In this document: piece after piece, positions 39,724 through 52,089 of the stretch | How positions within the stretch are numbered: the first letter of the stretch is position 1 | Layout of the letters: every line of letters begins with the position of its first letter | From: Grifola frondosa | Lineage: Eukaryota > Basidiomycota > Agaricomycetes > Polyporales > Grifolaceae | Reading direction: 5' to 3' | NCBI GenBank assembly: GCA_001683735.1 | Contig: LUGG01000001.1 | Span: forward strand, 1,178,001 to 1,242,000 | Length of the DNA: 64,000 nucleotides | Notes under the pieces: generated by a model | What the model was told of the DNA's origin: nothing | Databases searched by the model: none | Seen by the model: the letters and a program-made list of their open reading frames with translations, nothing else | Position numbers and translations under genes: made by a program

Positions 39724-41538
39724 ATGCCGCCTAGACTATCTTCCCAGAGAGTGCTATCCTTCGTCTCCTTCTATGCATGCTCCCGCCCTCTATCCGGGGC
39801 TAATTGCCGATCACTTTCGACCGACGTAAATGCTTGTATTCAAAAGCGGGTGCCAGCCGAGTGAGAGGGAAGTTGCGAAACTCAGCTGGTCACGTCGGAA
39901 AACATGTAAGTTTCCAGTTCTATTGGCCGTCATTCCCGTTCAATCTGATAAAATCCCAGCGCGCATTCCATGCATCTGCGAGCTGTTCGTCGCCGAAAGA
40001 CCCTTACCAAGTTCTTGGTATTAAGAAGGACGCTACCCCAGCTGAAATCAAGAAAGTTTACTTCTCTGTACGTCTGCATGAGGACTGTATTGCTGAATAC
40101 TGATCACAGCACGCCGGTAGCTTGCTCGAAAATATCACCCTGATACGAATCCGGACAAAAATGCGCAAGATAAGTTCGTTGAGATTCAAGAAGCATATGA
40201 TGTGAGCTGTTTTTATACTTTACTTATTCCTGATTTGTTGATCACCTTGCTTTCACGTAGATTTTGAAGGACGAAAAGAAACGAGCCGACTACGATAAAT
40301 ACGGCGCTGCATCTCAGCAGCAAGGTTTCGATGCGAACGCTTTTGAGAATGCTCGATCATCATTTGGCGGTGGATTTGGTGGCTTCCAGGGCGGGTTTCA
40401 AGATTTCTCTTCTGTTTTCGGAAGTGGACGTGGAGGTGGCGGAAATGAACAGCTCTTCGAGCAGCTCTTCGGTGCCTTCTCTGGGCGTGGGAGGACAGGT
40501 GCTGGCTTCACGGAGAGTATGCATGGAGGCGATTTAGAAGCCTCCCTCGGCGTGTCCTTCATGGAGGCTTGCAAGGGCACGTCGCATACTATCAACATTA
40601 CCCCGGTCGTGAATTGCGGTACATGTTCCGGCACAGGCTTGAAGGCTGGAGCCAAGCGCTCCACTTGTACTTCGTGTGGAGGCTCTGGCACTCAAACGTT
40701 CGTGATTGACAATGGCTTCCATATGGCGAGTACATGCAGCAAATGTCATGGATCGGGTACAACTGTGCCCCGAGGCAGCCAATGTGGAGAGTGCGCTGGT
40801 GCTGGGCAGGTCAGGGTGAGAAAATCTGTCAAGGTCGATGTACCGGCAGGTGAGTGATGTATATGTTTGCATCTGTATTTGGTGTTTAATATAAGTGTTG
40901 CAGGAGTGGAAGATGGCATGACGATTAAAGTTCGGGGTGCGGGCGACGCGCCGTTGTCCGGAAAAGGTCGACCAGGCGATTTGCTTGTTCGGATCCATGT
41001 CGCCTCTTCAAAGGTATTCCGACGACAGGGTCCGAACATCCATCATGACGCGCGTATCCCACTGCACACCGCCCTCCTCGGTGGGAGGGTCCGCGTGCCA
41101 ACACTTGACGGAGAAGTTGACGTACGTATCCCTGGCGGCACACAACAAGGAGAAGAGATGGTGTTGAAAGGCCGCGGCGTCGCCTCTATGTTCCATGGCA
41201 GTAAAGGGGACTTGTTCGTCACGTTTAACGTCCAACTCCCGAGGTGAGTCAAGATGTCGCTATTCGGCTGGATTTTACTTAATATCCTCCTTAGATCTCT
41301 CACGAAGCGGCAGCGAGAGATTTTGCAGCAATACGCCGATGACGTTGAGGGGCGGGCACCGAGTACACAGTCTCAAGGCACACGGGGTGGATCTGCAACG
41401 GAGAGTGGAACTTCTTCTGGTGGCTCTGACTCTACTCCATCGGACAGTGACACAAACGGTACGGTTTTCTCTCATCCGTACCCAGGAAGCTGGGTGTCTC
41501 GGACATGGAATCGCATTAGAGGACTCATCGGACTTTAA
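39724..41538 (+). CDS. MDJ1: Mitochondrial Hsp40 co-chaperone (Mdj1-type DnaJ)
   Basis: Matrix J-protein that delivers substrates to mitochondrial Hsp70. The J-domain reads KDPYQVLGIKKDATPAEIKK, LARKYHPDTNPDKNAQDKF, VEIQEAYDILKDEKKRADYD with the HPD motif intact. The Gly/Phe region is FGGGFGGFQGGFQDF. Four Cys-rich zinc motifs follow: CGTCSGTG, CTSCGGSG, CSKCHGSG and CGECAGAG. The C-terminal substrate domain has VEDGMTIKVRGAGDAP, HHDARIPLHTALLGG and GGTQQGEEMVLKGRGV. The tail is Ser/Thr rich, ends IRGLIGL at 41538. The N-terminus MPPRLSSQRVLSFVSFYACS is Arg/Ser rich, fitting mitochondrial import, but the frame between it (39724-39860) and RAFHASASC needs an intron or an indel I could not fix, so the start is provisional. 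About four or five introns. Confidence 0.92.
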
Positions 41539-42632
41539 TTTCTGCATATCACTTTCAATTTCATCTTCACCTATGGGCATTCAATTTGCTCAAGCAGACC
41601 TCCTATCAGAGAAGGACGACGCGGAACAGAAGACTCGAGAAAGCGAGAAGAAGAGGGCCACGGCATAGATGATTAACTTGCGAGGGGGATTATGTTCTGG
41701 GCACATATGTCCTTACATTACAGCACGCTGTCAGCATTTGCAGTACGCCGACTAATTATTAGTACGTATTTTGCCTTGATGCCAGACTAAGTGTTTTTGC
41801 GCAAATGGAGAATCATGGAAATCGATGTCTTATGGATTTATCACTGGCGCTCCGTGATGGGGTGTGCTGCATTATTTCTTTGGAGAGTTCTGATTACCTC
41901 TCCTTCCAACAATCGCGTCTCCGCCAATTTACAGTGTTACTCGCACCATACGAAGCGATACCAGCTAATACAACAGGCGCCTCAACGCACGAGACACCGA
42001 TAAGGTCATGCTGGCTCGATCCGGTAAGCACCTCCGGCCTCTTACTTTTGTTCACTTGTTTCCTCTGCATACCCTTCATTCTGACTTAAACTCATAGCTT
42101 GCTTTTCTTAGATCTGTCACGATCTACCTACGTAAGCGACAGAAGGTCTCCATGGTCGGTTATCTTGGCGGCGGTTTTCGATATGCGAACCGTTGGCGAT
42201 TATACATACCATGACGGTACCTGGGACTCATGGCAGGTCCGGAGCCACTTCTATGGACAAATGAAGTGTCGCCTTCGAATCAGGCCTTGCTCGTAAAGAC
42301 CTTCTTGGATCTTCACAGGCCTAGACTTCCGAATCTAAATAAAGAGGGTACAAAAACCGGGAGATCTATTGTGTCTTTGAGTTTGGCACAGTACTCATTA
42401 TATCGTCAATTAGATCTCACCTGGGAGCTTTCCTGGGGAAATAAGTTTGTGGACTTAGGCTCATGACGTTTGCGCTGTGACGTTTTCTCGACTACACCGG
42501 TCCTAAGGCATTGTCACATCCTGAGCTGCCCCACGAGTATAAATCTTGTGCACTCCATGACGGTGCGATTCGTACTCTCGGTACGCAGAAAAATCTTTAC
42601 ATCTCCTCGAAATCGACACGCCTGAAGCAATA
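41539..42632. other. 1.1-kb intergenic region before the MFS gene
   Basis: No confident gene. A plus-strand frame at 41805-42018 followed by a GT..AG gap to about 42104, and a frame at 42230-42466 (GPEPLLWTNEVSPSNQALLV), look faintly protein-like but are separated by stops and match nothing I know; possibly a relic. Confidence 0.35.
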
Positions 42633-45285
42633 ATGTCGGTGATCACACCATTCTCTTCATCCACAGCACAAAAACACCACGCACCCGTGCCAGACCCATC
42701 GCATCGACATTGCCAACGAATAGTAGCAGACGATTATGCTAGGCCATCATGCGAATCGTCGAATTCGAGTGAATCATCCTCGCCTGTCGTTGCTCCGGAA
42801 ATTACGTTGGAGTCAAGTACCACTTTGGTCATGTTCGACTCTGTGACACCACCGCGGCTGTCAACAATACGCCTTCTGTTGGCTCATTTCGGGTATGTAA
42901 CATTACCTCTTCATTATATGGAACAAATCACTGATCGATTCACTCACTCCAGGGCGGCGTTAACTCTGTTTCTAGCCACAACTGATGCAGTATGTCCGCT
43001 GTTACCGAGGTCTCCAATTACTCATCCTTTTTTAGACCATAGTATCTACTGCTTTACCTACCATAACTAGCCAATTCAATGCCTCCCAAACCGAGTATAC
43101 CTGGGTCTCTGTCATGTATATGCTCACCCAGACTGCGTTCCAACCTCTCTATGGAAGGGTCTCAGACCTCATTGGTCGAATGGTGATCTCCATGTCCCAT
43201 GTTTCCATCTGGTGGTTTTCTAATAGTCCAATCAGACTGTGCTTTACACCAGCTTGGTTATTTTCGCCGCAGGCTCCGCACTTTGTGGAACAGCGCAGGT
43301 GAGTCTCGTACCGGAAGGCCCTAAATTGTTTCTCACCTTAGAGCGCTTTCAGAGCATCAGATGGCTAATAATTGCTCGTGCGATTGCTGGCATTGGTGGC
43401 GGTGGTATTGTGAGTTTGGTGTGGACTATCACGTCAGAGATTGTCGCGGTACAAAATCAAGCCAAGTGGTCCCAAGCTTTAAGTGTCACTTGGGCATGTT
43501 CTGCCGTTGCTGGGCCCCTTCTAGGAGGACTATTTAGTGGTAAGCTTTGCGGTACTGCATTATTGGCAACCATATACTCATGCATCCTCCAGAGAAGTCG
43601 GGCATTTTGAATTGGAGATGGGCATGTGAGCTCATAATTACACATCACGTGATATGTCCACTCATGTTTCGTGCAAGTCTACTTAAATTTGCCCATCTGT
43701 GCGGCAGCGATCATAATAATCTGGCTGTCGCTTCGCAGCGTCGACATAGGCAGTTCCCGCGGAGTTTCATGGCAGAAATTTGGCCAAACGTTTGATTTCA
43801 TCGGATTGTAAGTCTTTGTCGTCTCGTCAGTTCAAATGCCTCATGATCTCACGCTCTATATAGGGTTCTTTTCATGAGCGGAAGTAGCTGCATTGTGATT
43901 GGATTTAACTTTGCCTCTCAACTTGGCTGTGAGTTGATCCCGATGCGTGGAAGGCGTCTGACTAACCTTCTGCCTGCGTCACAGGGACTGCGCCTGCAAC
44001 CTGGTGCACGATTAGTGCTGGGTTCGTGGTACTCATCCTAGGTGGTTTTTACGAAGTTCGAACATCGCGAGATGCCTTGTTCCCGCCAATTGCCTTCAAA
44101 GACCTAACGATCGGTGATGCGCCTCTGTCTAATTAAGAAGGCTCCGATGCTAATTACAGCCTTTTAGTCGTCATCCTCGTCATTACATTTCTTCACAATT
44201 TTGCCTTCAACGCTGGAACTTTCTACCTCGCCCTGTATTTTCAGGTCGGTCGCTGAGCCTGTCAATCGGTTGATGCTAATGCTTCGCCATGCGGTTGTGC
44301 CGGTATTCTAGGTCGTAGATGGCCTATCTCCATTGAAAGCCGGTATCACAATGCTTCCGTATTCACTAGGCTCATCATTGGCATCCATGCCGAGTGAGTG
44401 AATCCCGACTTGGTCATTAAGATCATTCTGACGCTCTTGTGTCATTCGTAGCCGCATGGTTTATCGGATGGTGGCAACGGCGAAAGCTGGATACCAGCGG
44501 TCAGAAAATCATGATCTGCGTCGGCCTTGTCATGTCGACGGCGGGATTTGGTATGTGAACGACGGCGTCTGCGTCGCTGCTTCGGGCTGACCATTAGTCA
44601 GGTCTGATGATTTTACTGGACGAACGGACTGCCTATGCTTTGCAATCTGTCTATCCATTGATTGCCGGCTTGGGCATAGGCATGCTATTCCATGCTCCTT
44701 ATCAAGTCTTCACAAGGGCTCTCAGGCGCAGGGATGTGGCGGCAGGCACGAGTGCCTTCTTCCTGGTCAGGTTCACAGGCGCGACAGTGGGGCTGGTATG
44801 TTCTATCCGAATCCAAAACACAGAGTTAGTGTTCAAGGCGCTGGCAGTCTGTTGCAGGTGCTGTCTTCCACAGCCGGCTCTCAAAAACTCTCCCTGCCGG
44901 AATGGAAGCTTCGGTCGTTCTGGAGTGGATAAATTCGTTGCAACCATACAGCAACAAAGCGGAGGTTGTCCACGCATTGTCGCTGTCAATACAGGTACGT
45001 CTTTATCATTCCATGGCTTCTAACTGCTCTAACTTGGTTCTACAACTGGTGTGAACAGGCCATATGGGCTGTCTGCTGTCCTTGCTTGGGCGTGGCTCTA
45101 CTCGTCGGTGTTTTTACAGCCTTGGTCCTAAAGTGGAATTTACTGACCATCATAATGCGTAGATCTCGATGTTTACACGTAAGCTGTCAATTGAGGACGA
45201 TAGTGGCGGAGATCCAGAGAAAGCTTCCGGCTCTACATTGACGCAGGATTCGACTCTGACTTGCGAAGGGGAAGCGGGAGCTTAA
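42633..45285 (+). CDS. MFS transporter, DHA2 (14-TM) drug/toxin-efflux type
   Basis: Plasma-membrane proton antiporter family exporting drugs or secondary metabolites; substrate not predictable. After a hydrophilic, Ser-rich N-terminus, TM1 reads AALTLFLATTDA and TIVSTALPTITSQF. TM2 and the signature loop A are YTWVSVMYMLTQTAFQPLYG, RVSDLIGRM (DHA motif GxLaDrxGrkxxl). Further helices include LVIFAAGSALCGTAQSIRWL, ARAIAGIGGGGIVSLVWTIT (motif C region), FAFNAGTFYLALYFQVVDGL and PLIAGLGIGMLFHAPYQVFT. The C-terminal tail is hydrophilic, ending GEAGA. About twelve introns; every junction I tried kept the frame, unlike several neighbours. The stop is at 45283-45285. No biosynthetic cluster genes are nearby. 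Confidence 0.9.
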
Positions 45286-45392
45286 TCATAGTTATCCTTT
45301 CACCTCGTGTTCCTCGCTGTTCCTTTTCTTCCGCAATATCTTTATTGTGATAGACTTGATAGTTGGGTAGGATGACGTACATTCTAGACAGA

Positions 45393-45852
45393 TCAAAAAG
45401 TATCAAACCCATTCACAGATCTCATCTCACGTACGTCGCAAAATAAGTAATCGCGTGCATTTGGCGGGGGCCGCTTGTGGACTCGGATGGCATACTTATT
45501 CATTTCTGAGCGCTCATGTCGTAGAAGGGTTCGAGCAGATCGTGCGCAGTCGTCTTCGTCGATCCGTTCAGGGTTAGAACGCTCAGCAGACGGAACCCGA
45601 ACGGTCCATGTACCCGGATCGAGAAGAATGGGGCGAAGATGCGTCGCATAATCGCCACCGTGACTGAAAGTATCCAGAATCATGAGCACTGCCTGCCGCG
45701 AATTCGGACATGCGGATTGGAAGGCGCTGCGAAGGCGCTCTCACCTCAGTAAGTAAGTGCAATACCAAGGCCGCGGACTAAAAGCAGATGACGGCAGAGG
45801 CCCAGACTCTGAGCAGTCCAACCGAAGCAATTCGATTGGCTCTCAGCTTCAT
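45393..45852 (-). CDS. Possible small protein of unknown function
   Basis: A minus-strand frame of about 98 codons ends at 45393 and reads like real protein: VLMILDTFSHGGDYATHLRP, ILLDPGTWTVRVPSAERSN, DEDDCARSARTLLRHERSEM, NKYAIRVHKRPPPNARDYLF and CDVREMRSVNGFDTF. Plausible GT..AG introns (about 45688-45736 and 45770-45813) connect it to SAALVLHLLTE and to a first exon MKLRANRIAS from the ATG at 45850-45852. The total is about 120-130 residues. I do not recognise a family. Alternatively it is the last exon of a longer gene reaching to about 46136, where other minus frames also look protein-like but do not join cleanly. Confidence 0.35.
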
Positions 45853-46947
45853 GCTTCGCCAGATTGCCACAGATAGTGTTTTGTGGAAATGGCAACAGAT
45901 AATACACCACGAAAGTAAATGTTGCGCCTGAAGGAATCGCGCCATTGTATCGTTTGACGTCTTTGAGGGAAAACATTCGCTATAAACACTCTTCGGAAGC
46001 TTTCAGAAACGGGGGCCGAGTCAGCCTGCTGTGGTCCAAACAAGTCCCAGAACGTTTCATTAGGCCTCATGGACAACCAAGCGATGACCAGAATGATGCT
46101 GTGTGTTGCGCGTGCTTCTGATCTGATTCGCACCACGAACGAAAGTGGCTTGAGCTCCTCTATCTTCGAGCGGGTTCTTCAGGGCCGTCGGCCGACAGTA
46201 AGAAAAAAAAGGGCGCACGGAGTTGAGGGCGACATGCATCACCCGAAGGTCGACCAGAAAAGTTGTGTGTGACTTCTAGATCCCCACAGCCACAGCCTGA
46301 CACAATAATCAAGTCAGCGTTGACGCAAAAGATAGTAATGCAAGTACTGCCTAGCGCAGGTGCCGCAAAGCAGCTGATCGACCCTACAATTCGTCAAACG
46401 GTGATTGTTCGCCTGACCTACCTCGACGACGGTTAATCATTTTGGCTGTAGTGCACTAGAGTTTCAAAAGATTTGCATCTGGCCCCACTGAGCGACGTCT
46501 TGACGAGGCACATAGCTAAGGCACGGCACGGGGAAGTTGGTTTTTCTGAATAGAGGACCTTGGGAAGACCAATTGTGAAATTCTAGCATGGCGAAGAGCT
46601 ATGCGTGCAATTGTACGTAAGACGCAGAGCTGAAGAGGTTAGAGAGTTGCCAACGGGTGCCACCAGGTGCCAACTGGTCGGTTTCTTCGAGGGTCAAGTG
46701 TAGCATAAGGTTCTAATACGATCGAGTCCTATTCAGTGCGAGAAGAACACAAGGCCGTCGACGATGCCACCGTACGCCGACGAACCACACGTCGATGATG
46801 CCAATTCAGTCGGTTCTCAATTATCGAGATACCGGAACTGGCGCAACCGCACCGACACGTTGAAAATGTTTACATGCATTCTGGACCGGAATGAAAATGA
46901 ATATTTGTGCCTTTTGGCAGTGACAAGTCCGTAATGGGCGATAAGGT

Positions 46948-46984
46948 ATTATTTATTTATGGCATTATTTATGACATTATTTAT
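46948..46984 (+). repeat. Three ATTATTTAT repeats
   Basis: Copies at 46948-46956, 46964-46972 and 46976-46984, in an AT-rich patch about 120-150 bp before the choline kinase ATG. Each contains the core TTATTTA known from AU-rich elements. Whether it is transcribed is unknown. Confidence 0.6.
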
Positions 46985-47099
46985 GTAGTATCAATCGTGC
47001 TTCATGCATTTGTCGTGTGACTACCAATCTTTCCCCCCCAAACGTCGTGCAAGACAGCCCGAACTCGTCAGGAGGGTTCTCGAGTATCTTGGATACTGA

Positions 47100-48818
47100 A
47101 TGGCAAAGTTGCCGTTAAAATTCCGTCAGACGACTTCCTTACTCAATAGGGTGTTGAACGTGATCAGCCAGGCTCGCATGGTGTCGCTGACCGCACAAAG
47201 CTCAATGGTTCCGACAATTGGACCAGACTTAGCGCCTACTCCTCCTCACACACCCTACGGGCAGACCGTGCTATCCTCCAGCAGGAGTTCCTCTGGCTCT
47301 CTTCAGAGCTTGGGCGATGGCCTTAGTGGGACATCCCCAGATTACTCTACCTCTTCTGTTTCCATACCCTTTCAGGATGGTGACGTAGATGTCGTTCGAA
47401 TGGAGGGTCTCCGACACGCAATTCTCAGGTTGGAAGCACGGTGAGTTTTGCACTCTACCTCTGGCCCATGGCTCGCCCAGGTCCCCCGGCAAGCTGATGA
47501 GTTATGGAACAGGACGGAGCAATCTATCCTGGTCTGGAATACTCATGTTCTCACCGCCTGTTCCTTGCTGATTGCACGCCGCTTGATTGTAGACGTTACA
47601 AGACGCCCCAATTTGCAGAACAGTTACTTGATATTCTCCATACATTACGGCCACCGTCGTGGGCCAACCCGGAGATCACACCTGAAACCATCACGATCCA
47701 GAAAGTGTCAGGATCCCTCACAAATGCTGTCTTCTTCGTATCATGCCCTTCGGTGCCGTCCTCACGGACCCTCCTACTTCGCATCTACGGGCCGTCCTCA
47801 GCCTCCCTCATTTCTCGCCCCAGGGAACTGCGCACCCTTCATGTGCTCTCGTCACAATATCACATTGGTCCGCGCGTTTATGGCACTTTCGAAAACGGCC
47901 GTATCGAAGAGTACTTTGATTCGACCGCGCTCAGCGCCGCAGACCTACGAGACAAAAAAATCAGCACATGGATTGGCGCACGCATGGCAGAACTCCATGG
48001 AGTTGACATCGAGGCAGTCGAGCGCGAGTCGCCCTTGACCAATGGAAGGGGCAAGGGTTGGCAGCTCGGCGCCATGCAAAACGTGAAGTCCTGGTTGGCG
48101 CTTGCTCGCGAGGTTCTTGCGTTGCCATCCGCGCCTGAGCAGGTGCGCAGAAATTTGGACCTGGATAGGTTCGAGCGCGAATGGGAACGATACATGCGCT
48201 GGCTGCATCAGAAGGAGAAGGAACAGGGCACTAGCAAAAGAGTTTTTTCCCACAACGATACACAGTATGGGAATCTTTTGAGGCTGAAAACGCCGAAGGA
48301 AGGCATTCCCGAACACCGTCAAGTAAGTTTCGGATTGTGTGCGTCAATGTTTAACCATTCATCTCACTGACGCGCCGTCGCTAGATCATCGTCGTGGATT
48401 TCGAGTATGCCTCACCAAACACCGCCGCATTCGACATTGCGAACCATTTCCACGAGTGGACTGCGAATTACCACGGCAGCGCTCCCCATATTCTGGACCC
48501 CGCACGATATCCCACCTTTGACGAGCGGCGCAACTTCTATGGCGCATATCTGACCCACACCGGCTGTTCCTTGGGGTCGCCCACCCCCACATTATCCCCG
48601 GACCTCTCGAACGAGACCCTCAATGCCGAGATGCAGAAGCTCGAGAGCCAGGTCCGCGCTTGGAGCCCCGCGTCTCATGCCATGTGGGCGGATGGGGCGT
48701 CGTCCAAGCCCGCGAGATTGTCGAGGGCAAGGACGGCGAACCCGAGTTTGACTACCTCGGCTATGCGGAGTGCCGGATGAACGGGTTCCGCAGAGAAATT
48801 GCTGCTTTGGGTATCTGA
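47100..48818 (+). CDS. Choline/ethanolamine kinase, frame break near the C-terminus
   Basis: First step of the Kennedy pathway to phosphatidylcholine or phosphatidylethanolamine. Exon 1 from ATG 47100 is a Ser/Thr/Pro-rich N-terminus (a later in-frame Met at 47178 is possible), ending LRHAILRLEAR. The kinase domain reads YKTPQFAEQLLDILHTLRPP, KVSGSLTNAVFFV (nucleotide loop), TLLLRIYGPSS and RVYGTFENGRIEEYFDSTAL. The Brenner motif is FSHNDTQYGNLL (catalytic Asp), and after an intron the choline-kinase motif IIVVDFEYASPNTAAFDIAN, HFHEWTANYHG. Oddity: at 48686-48692 the frame slips after SHAMW; reading on one frame over gives GWGVVQAREIVEG and FDYLGYAECRMNGF, the expected conserved end, to a stop at 48818. 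As written, the protein ends at 48780 with a wrong tail. One missing base explains it. Confidence 0.9.
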
Positions 48819-49523
48819 CTGCTGGTCCGCAGCTGTCGTCGTAACGGTTCGTGGGATCGAGACCGGCAATTGTGCGGTTTCTGTTCCTTTGCTATGGCGC
48901 TTTTGGTTCTTTGGATGGCTCTGTGCCGTTTGCTGATTAGGAACGTTCCATCTAAGCATAGACATCTACGGTTAGATCACGTACCATAGGTTCTAAATGC
49001 AATTTTTCTGATGCTGTAACGCTTCAGTGTCCTACTTATCGTGCTCTTCGATGGTTACGGTGACACAGGGTCGGATAGCGAATATACCTAGACACGACTA
49101 GAAAGAATGCAAACGCAATGTATTAACTTCATAAGATAACATGTGTTGACGTCGACGATGGGGTGTGATATGAACAGGGAGATATAGCGAGCTATCCGAG
49201 TTGTCAAGAGAATAAGTCAAACTTGTTTCGACGAGATGAGAGGACATGACAGAAGCTGAGCGATGAGACGAGCAGAAAACAGAAGGAAAAACTACAGAAC
49301 ACAAACATGAGAAAAGGTGGAGGAGCAGGGAGGAGGACCGAGCAAAGCAGATTCCAGAACGCTGCGAGAAAGATTGTAGGCACAACGAATCCCGCTCTCC
49401 CGCGGCTGCGCGTAGGAGATGAGGTATCCGATTACAGTGTCCATGCCGAACATGATAAGAGCAACATTACCGTCCAAAATGATCGATATGTCATTATGGT
49501 ACTTCGTATGTGGCGCCTCTGAC
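48819..49523. other. Convergent 3' regions of choline kinase and TIS11-like gene
   Basis: No coding sequence seen in these 705 bp. The minus strand must carry the 3' untranslated region of the CCCH gene. I looked there for the TIS11 binding core UAUUUAU and found no clear copy. Confidence 0.45.
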
Positions 49524-52089
49524 TCAGACCCAATTTTGCTCGGAGAGGCGCCCTCCACTCATATTATACTCCGACCACGGGGAGTTCGCAGTGATCTCTC
49601 CACCCGGGATAGATGAGAGAGGGTACGCCGTAAGGTGGCTGCTGCGCGTCGCGCTAGCCCAATTGCCCGCACTGCCAGAGCGCACATGCCCATTGATGCG
49701 GGCCGAGGACTTGGAAGCCTCTTGAGGAGACAACCCGATCTGCGAGGACGGGTTCGTCGCGGTGGGGGTGCTAAAGTCGAGCTGTATCTCGCTGCCATTG
49801 AACGAGTGACGAAGATTAGGATTCGCGGAGGAATTTTTGCTGATTCGCTGCTGCTGACCAACAACGCCGGTCACCATTCCCTGTTATCAGGAGCAATGTA
49901 CGGCAGACATACCTGGGAACCCACGATATCTATTCTAGAACTGGCATGTCTGCCGAAATCCGGACCAGCGGTCACAGGGCCTGGAGATCTAGCGGCCGTC
50001 TCCTCGCCAGCAGGCATGAGGACGCCGTTATGCGCGAAGGTTGGGTATGCCGACTTGTTTTGTTTTGAGCTGACACTCGCATCCAAGACAGAAGTATCCA
50101 CACGCAAGGAACCAGGTCGACCGTTAATCTGGAACCCTGCCGAGGGGGGCGTGGTGCTAACACTACCGGTGCCGGAGTTGATCACCCCTTCTTGCGTGCG
50201 CTTCGCGGAGATACGAGCGAGGAGGGAACTTGTAGCCACGTCGTTGGGATCGCTATTAGTGCTGGAAGAGCGGGCACGACCATCGGTGTTTGTCGGTGGA
50301 GGAGCTCCATCCGCGCCAGGAGGCGCTCCAGAAGCAGGAAGTTCAGTATGAATGAAGCAGCACCTCTTGCCATAGGGACAGGAACCGGACACCCAGAACG
50401 TCTGTTATGAAAGCGCGTGAGCACCTGGGTCCAATTTACAAGCTAGAACAAACTTACTCTACAGATCTCCGTTTTGTACTGATTAAGCGCACCATATGGT
50501 CAGCCAGACGAAGTCACCGTATCAAGACTAAAACCAACCTTAGGATGACGCGTGACCTTTCGCAGTTCGTCTTCCCCGTGGGCGAACTGGCACTTCGCGC
50601 CGTAGCGGCAGCTTCCCTTTTCCTCCCAACTCCTGCACAACTCTGTCTTGTACAACCCCAGCTTGCGGTTGTTCGCGCTCGGGCCATTCCCTATCGAACC
50701 ATTTACGCTCAGCGCACCAAGGCCCACGTTTTGTCCAGGGACGGGTACGCCGTATGTTCCAGTATACTGTGCCTGTAGCTGCGCCATCATTTGTGCGGCG
50801 AGCTCAGGGGATGGATACTGTTCCTGCGGTGCACCATAGAACTGATTCGCGAACATGGATAACGCAGCAGGCGGGGCCATCGCGGGCGCATACATTTGGC
50901 TGGCAGCAAACGCTTGGAGGTTGCCGCTTAACAGCGCAAGCGTAGCGGGATCACGGAGCGAAGCAGGATCCGACGCTGAGTGCTGGTGAGTGCGCGGGAA
51001 AATGCCGTGCTGCTGCTGCAAACGCGTCATGGCCGGGTTCTCGAGCGGCGGAGTGGGCAACAGCATTTCGTACATCTGCTGCTGATTGTTCACAGACATT
51101 GGCGCAGCATGAACCGATGCAGGATAAGCGAAGCTCGTTGGACTCTGGAGAACTGGCTGAAGCTGGGGGTTGAACCCGCGAGGAAGCTGGCGATAAGGCA
51201 TGTTCGTCGTGACATTGGCAGGCCTGCTTGGCACGTAGGGCGGAATAGCGCCCGCTGGCGTAACTGGAGCACCTTGAGGAAGCGGATTGAATTGGCGTTG
51301 CTGGATCTGGTAATCCACTTGGAAATCGTCAGGGCCCGTGCAGATGCATTAGCTTGCGCCTGCTGATGCTCCGGCAAGCGGGAAGGAGTTCCTGATTGTG
51401 ATGCCATAAGAGAAGGGTACGTGAGTTGTTCCGCTGTTTGCGTCTGCCTTTCTGGGGTGATGTTGGGAGACGTCCAGGATTCGCCAGGCGTACCAGGACT
51501 GCCTGCCTGCTGCAGGCGTACAAGATCGGTACTGGATAATCCGCCGCTGTACGAATGCGGTCTATTTCTTGCTTCTCCAACAACACCAATCTTGAGGGGA
51601 GTCATCTGCGGAGCACGGAGAGTATGGCTTGCAGAAGACAGCGCAGAGCCTTGGGAGCCAGAGGTATCGGCTGAAGATTCACGTGAATGGGTAGGAACGC
51701 TCATCGATTGGTCCAAAGCGTTCGACGAACTGGAATCAATGCTAGTCTCCGAAGCTGTCTCCAGAGGCGATGCCTCCTGCAGTTGGACCATGGCAGCAGC
51801 TACAGCCTTCGATTGGGGGGGCGTGCGAATTGGAGGCCCACCGTCAGCACCATTGGGGCTGATTTGCAACTTGACGATCTCGTCTGCGAGGTCCCATTCC
51901 CCAGCCGAAGAATCGACAAACTGGCCTGTTGCGTTTAACCTCCAACGACCACCTCCATTGACAGGTGAAATCACGTCGGCTATGGTATGTTGATGAGATT
52001 GAGACGTATACGGTGATGAGAAACTATGACGTACGTTTTGATAGTCCTGCGATTGGAGTTCTCCGAGAAGCCATCGAGGCTGACAGCAT
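49524..52089 (-). CDS. TIS11-type tandem CCCH zinc-finger RNA-binding protein
   Basis: Protein of the tristetraprolin/Zfs1/Cth2 family, which binds AU-rich 3' regions and promotes mRNA decay. The two fingers show the family spacing C-x8-C-x5-C-x3-[21 protein letters not shown] followed by [11 protein letters not shown], and after two introns [20 protein letters not shown] followed by CCFIH. Both are preceded by the diagnostic YKTE(L/I)C lead-in. The first 500 or so residues are disordered (Ser, Pro, Gln, Ala rich), as is the roughly 280-residue C-terminal part ending [10 protein letters not shown] at 49524. Start chosen: ATG 52087-52089 ([18 protein letters not shown]); a second ATG at 52074 is possible. 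About five introns, one just after the first codons (about 51976-52033). Much longer than yeast Cth2. Confidence 0.9.

Larger units (their letters stand above)
45286..47099. other. 1.8-kb region, mostly non-coding
   Basis: Apart from the possible small gene at 45393-45852 nothing is supported. Three ATTATTTAT copies lie at 46948-46984, upstream of the choline kinase start. Confidence 0.4.
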
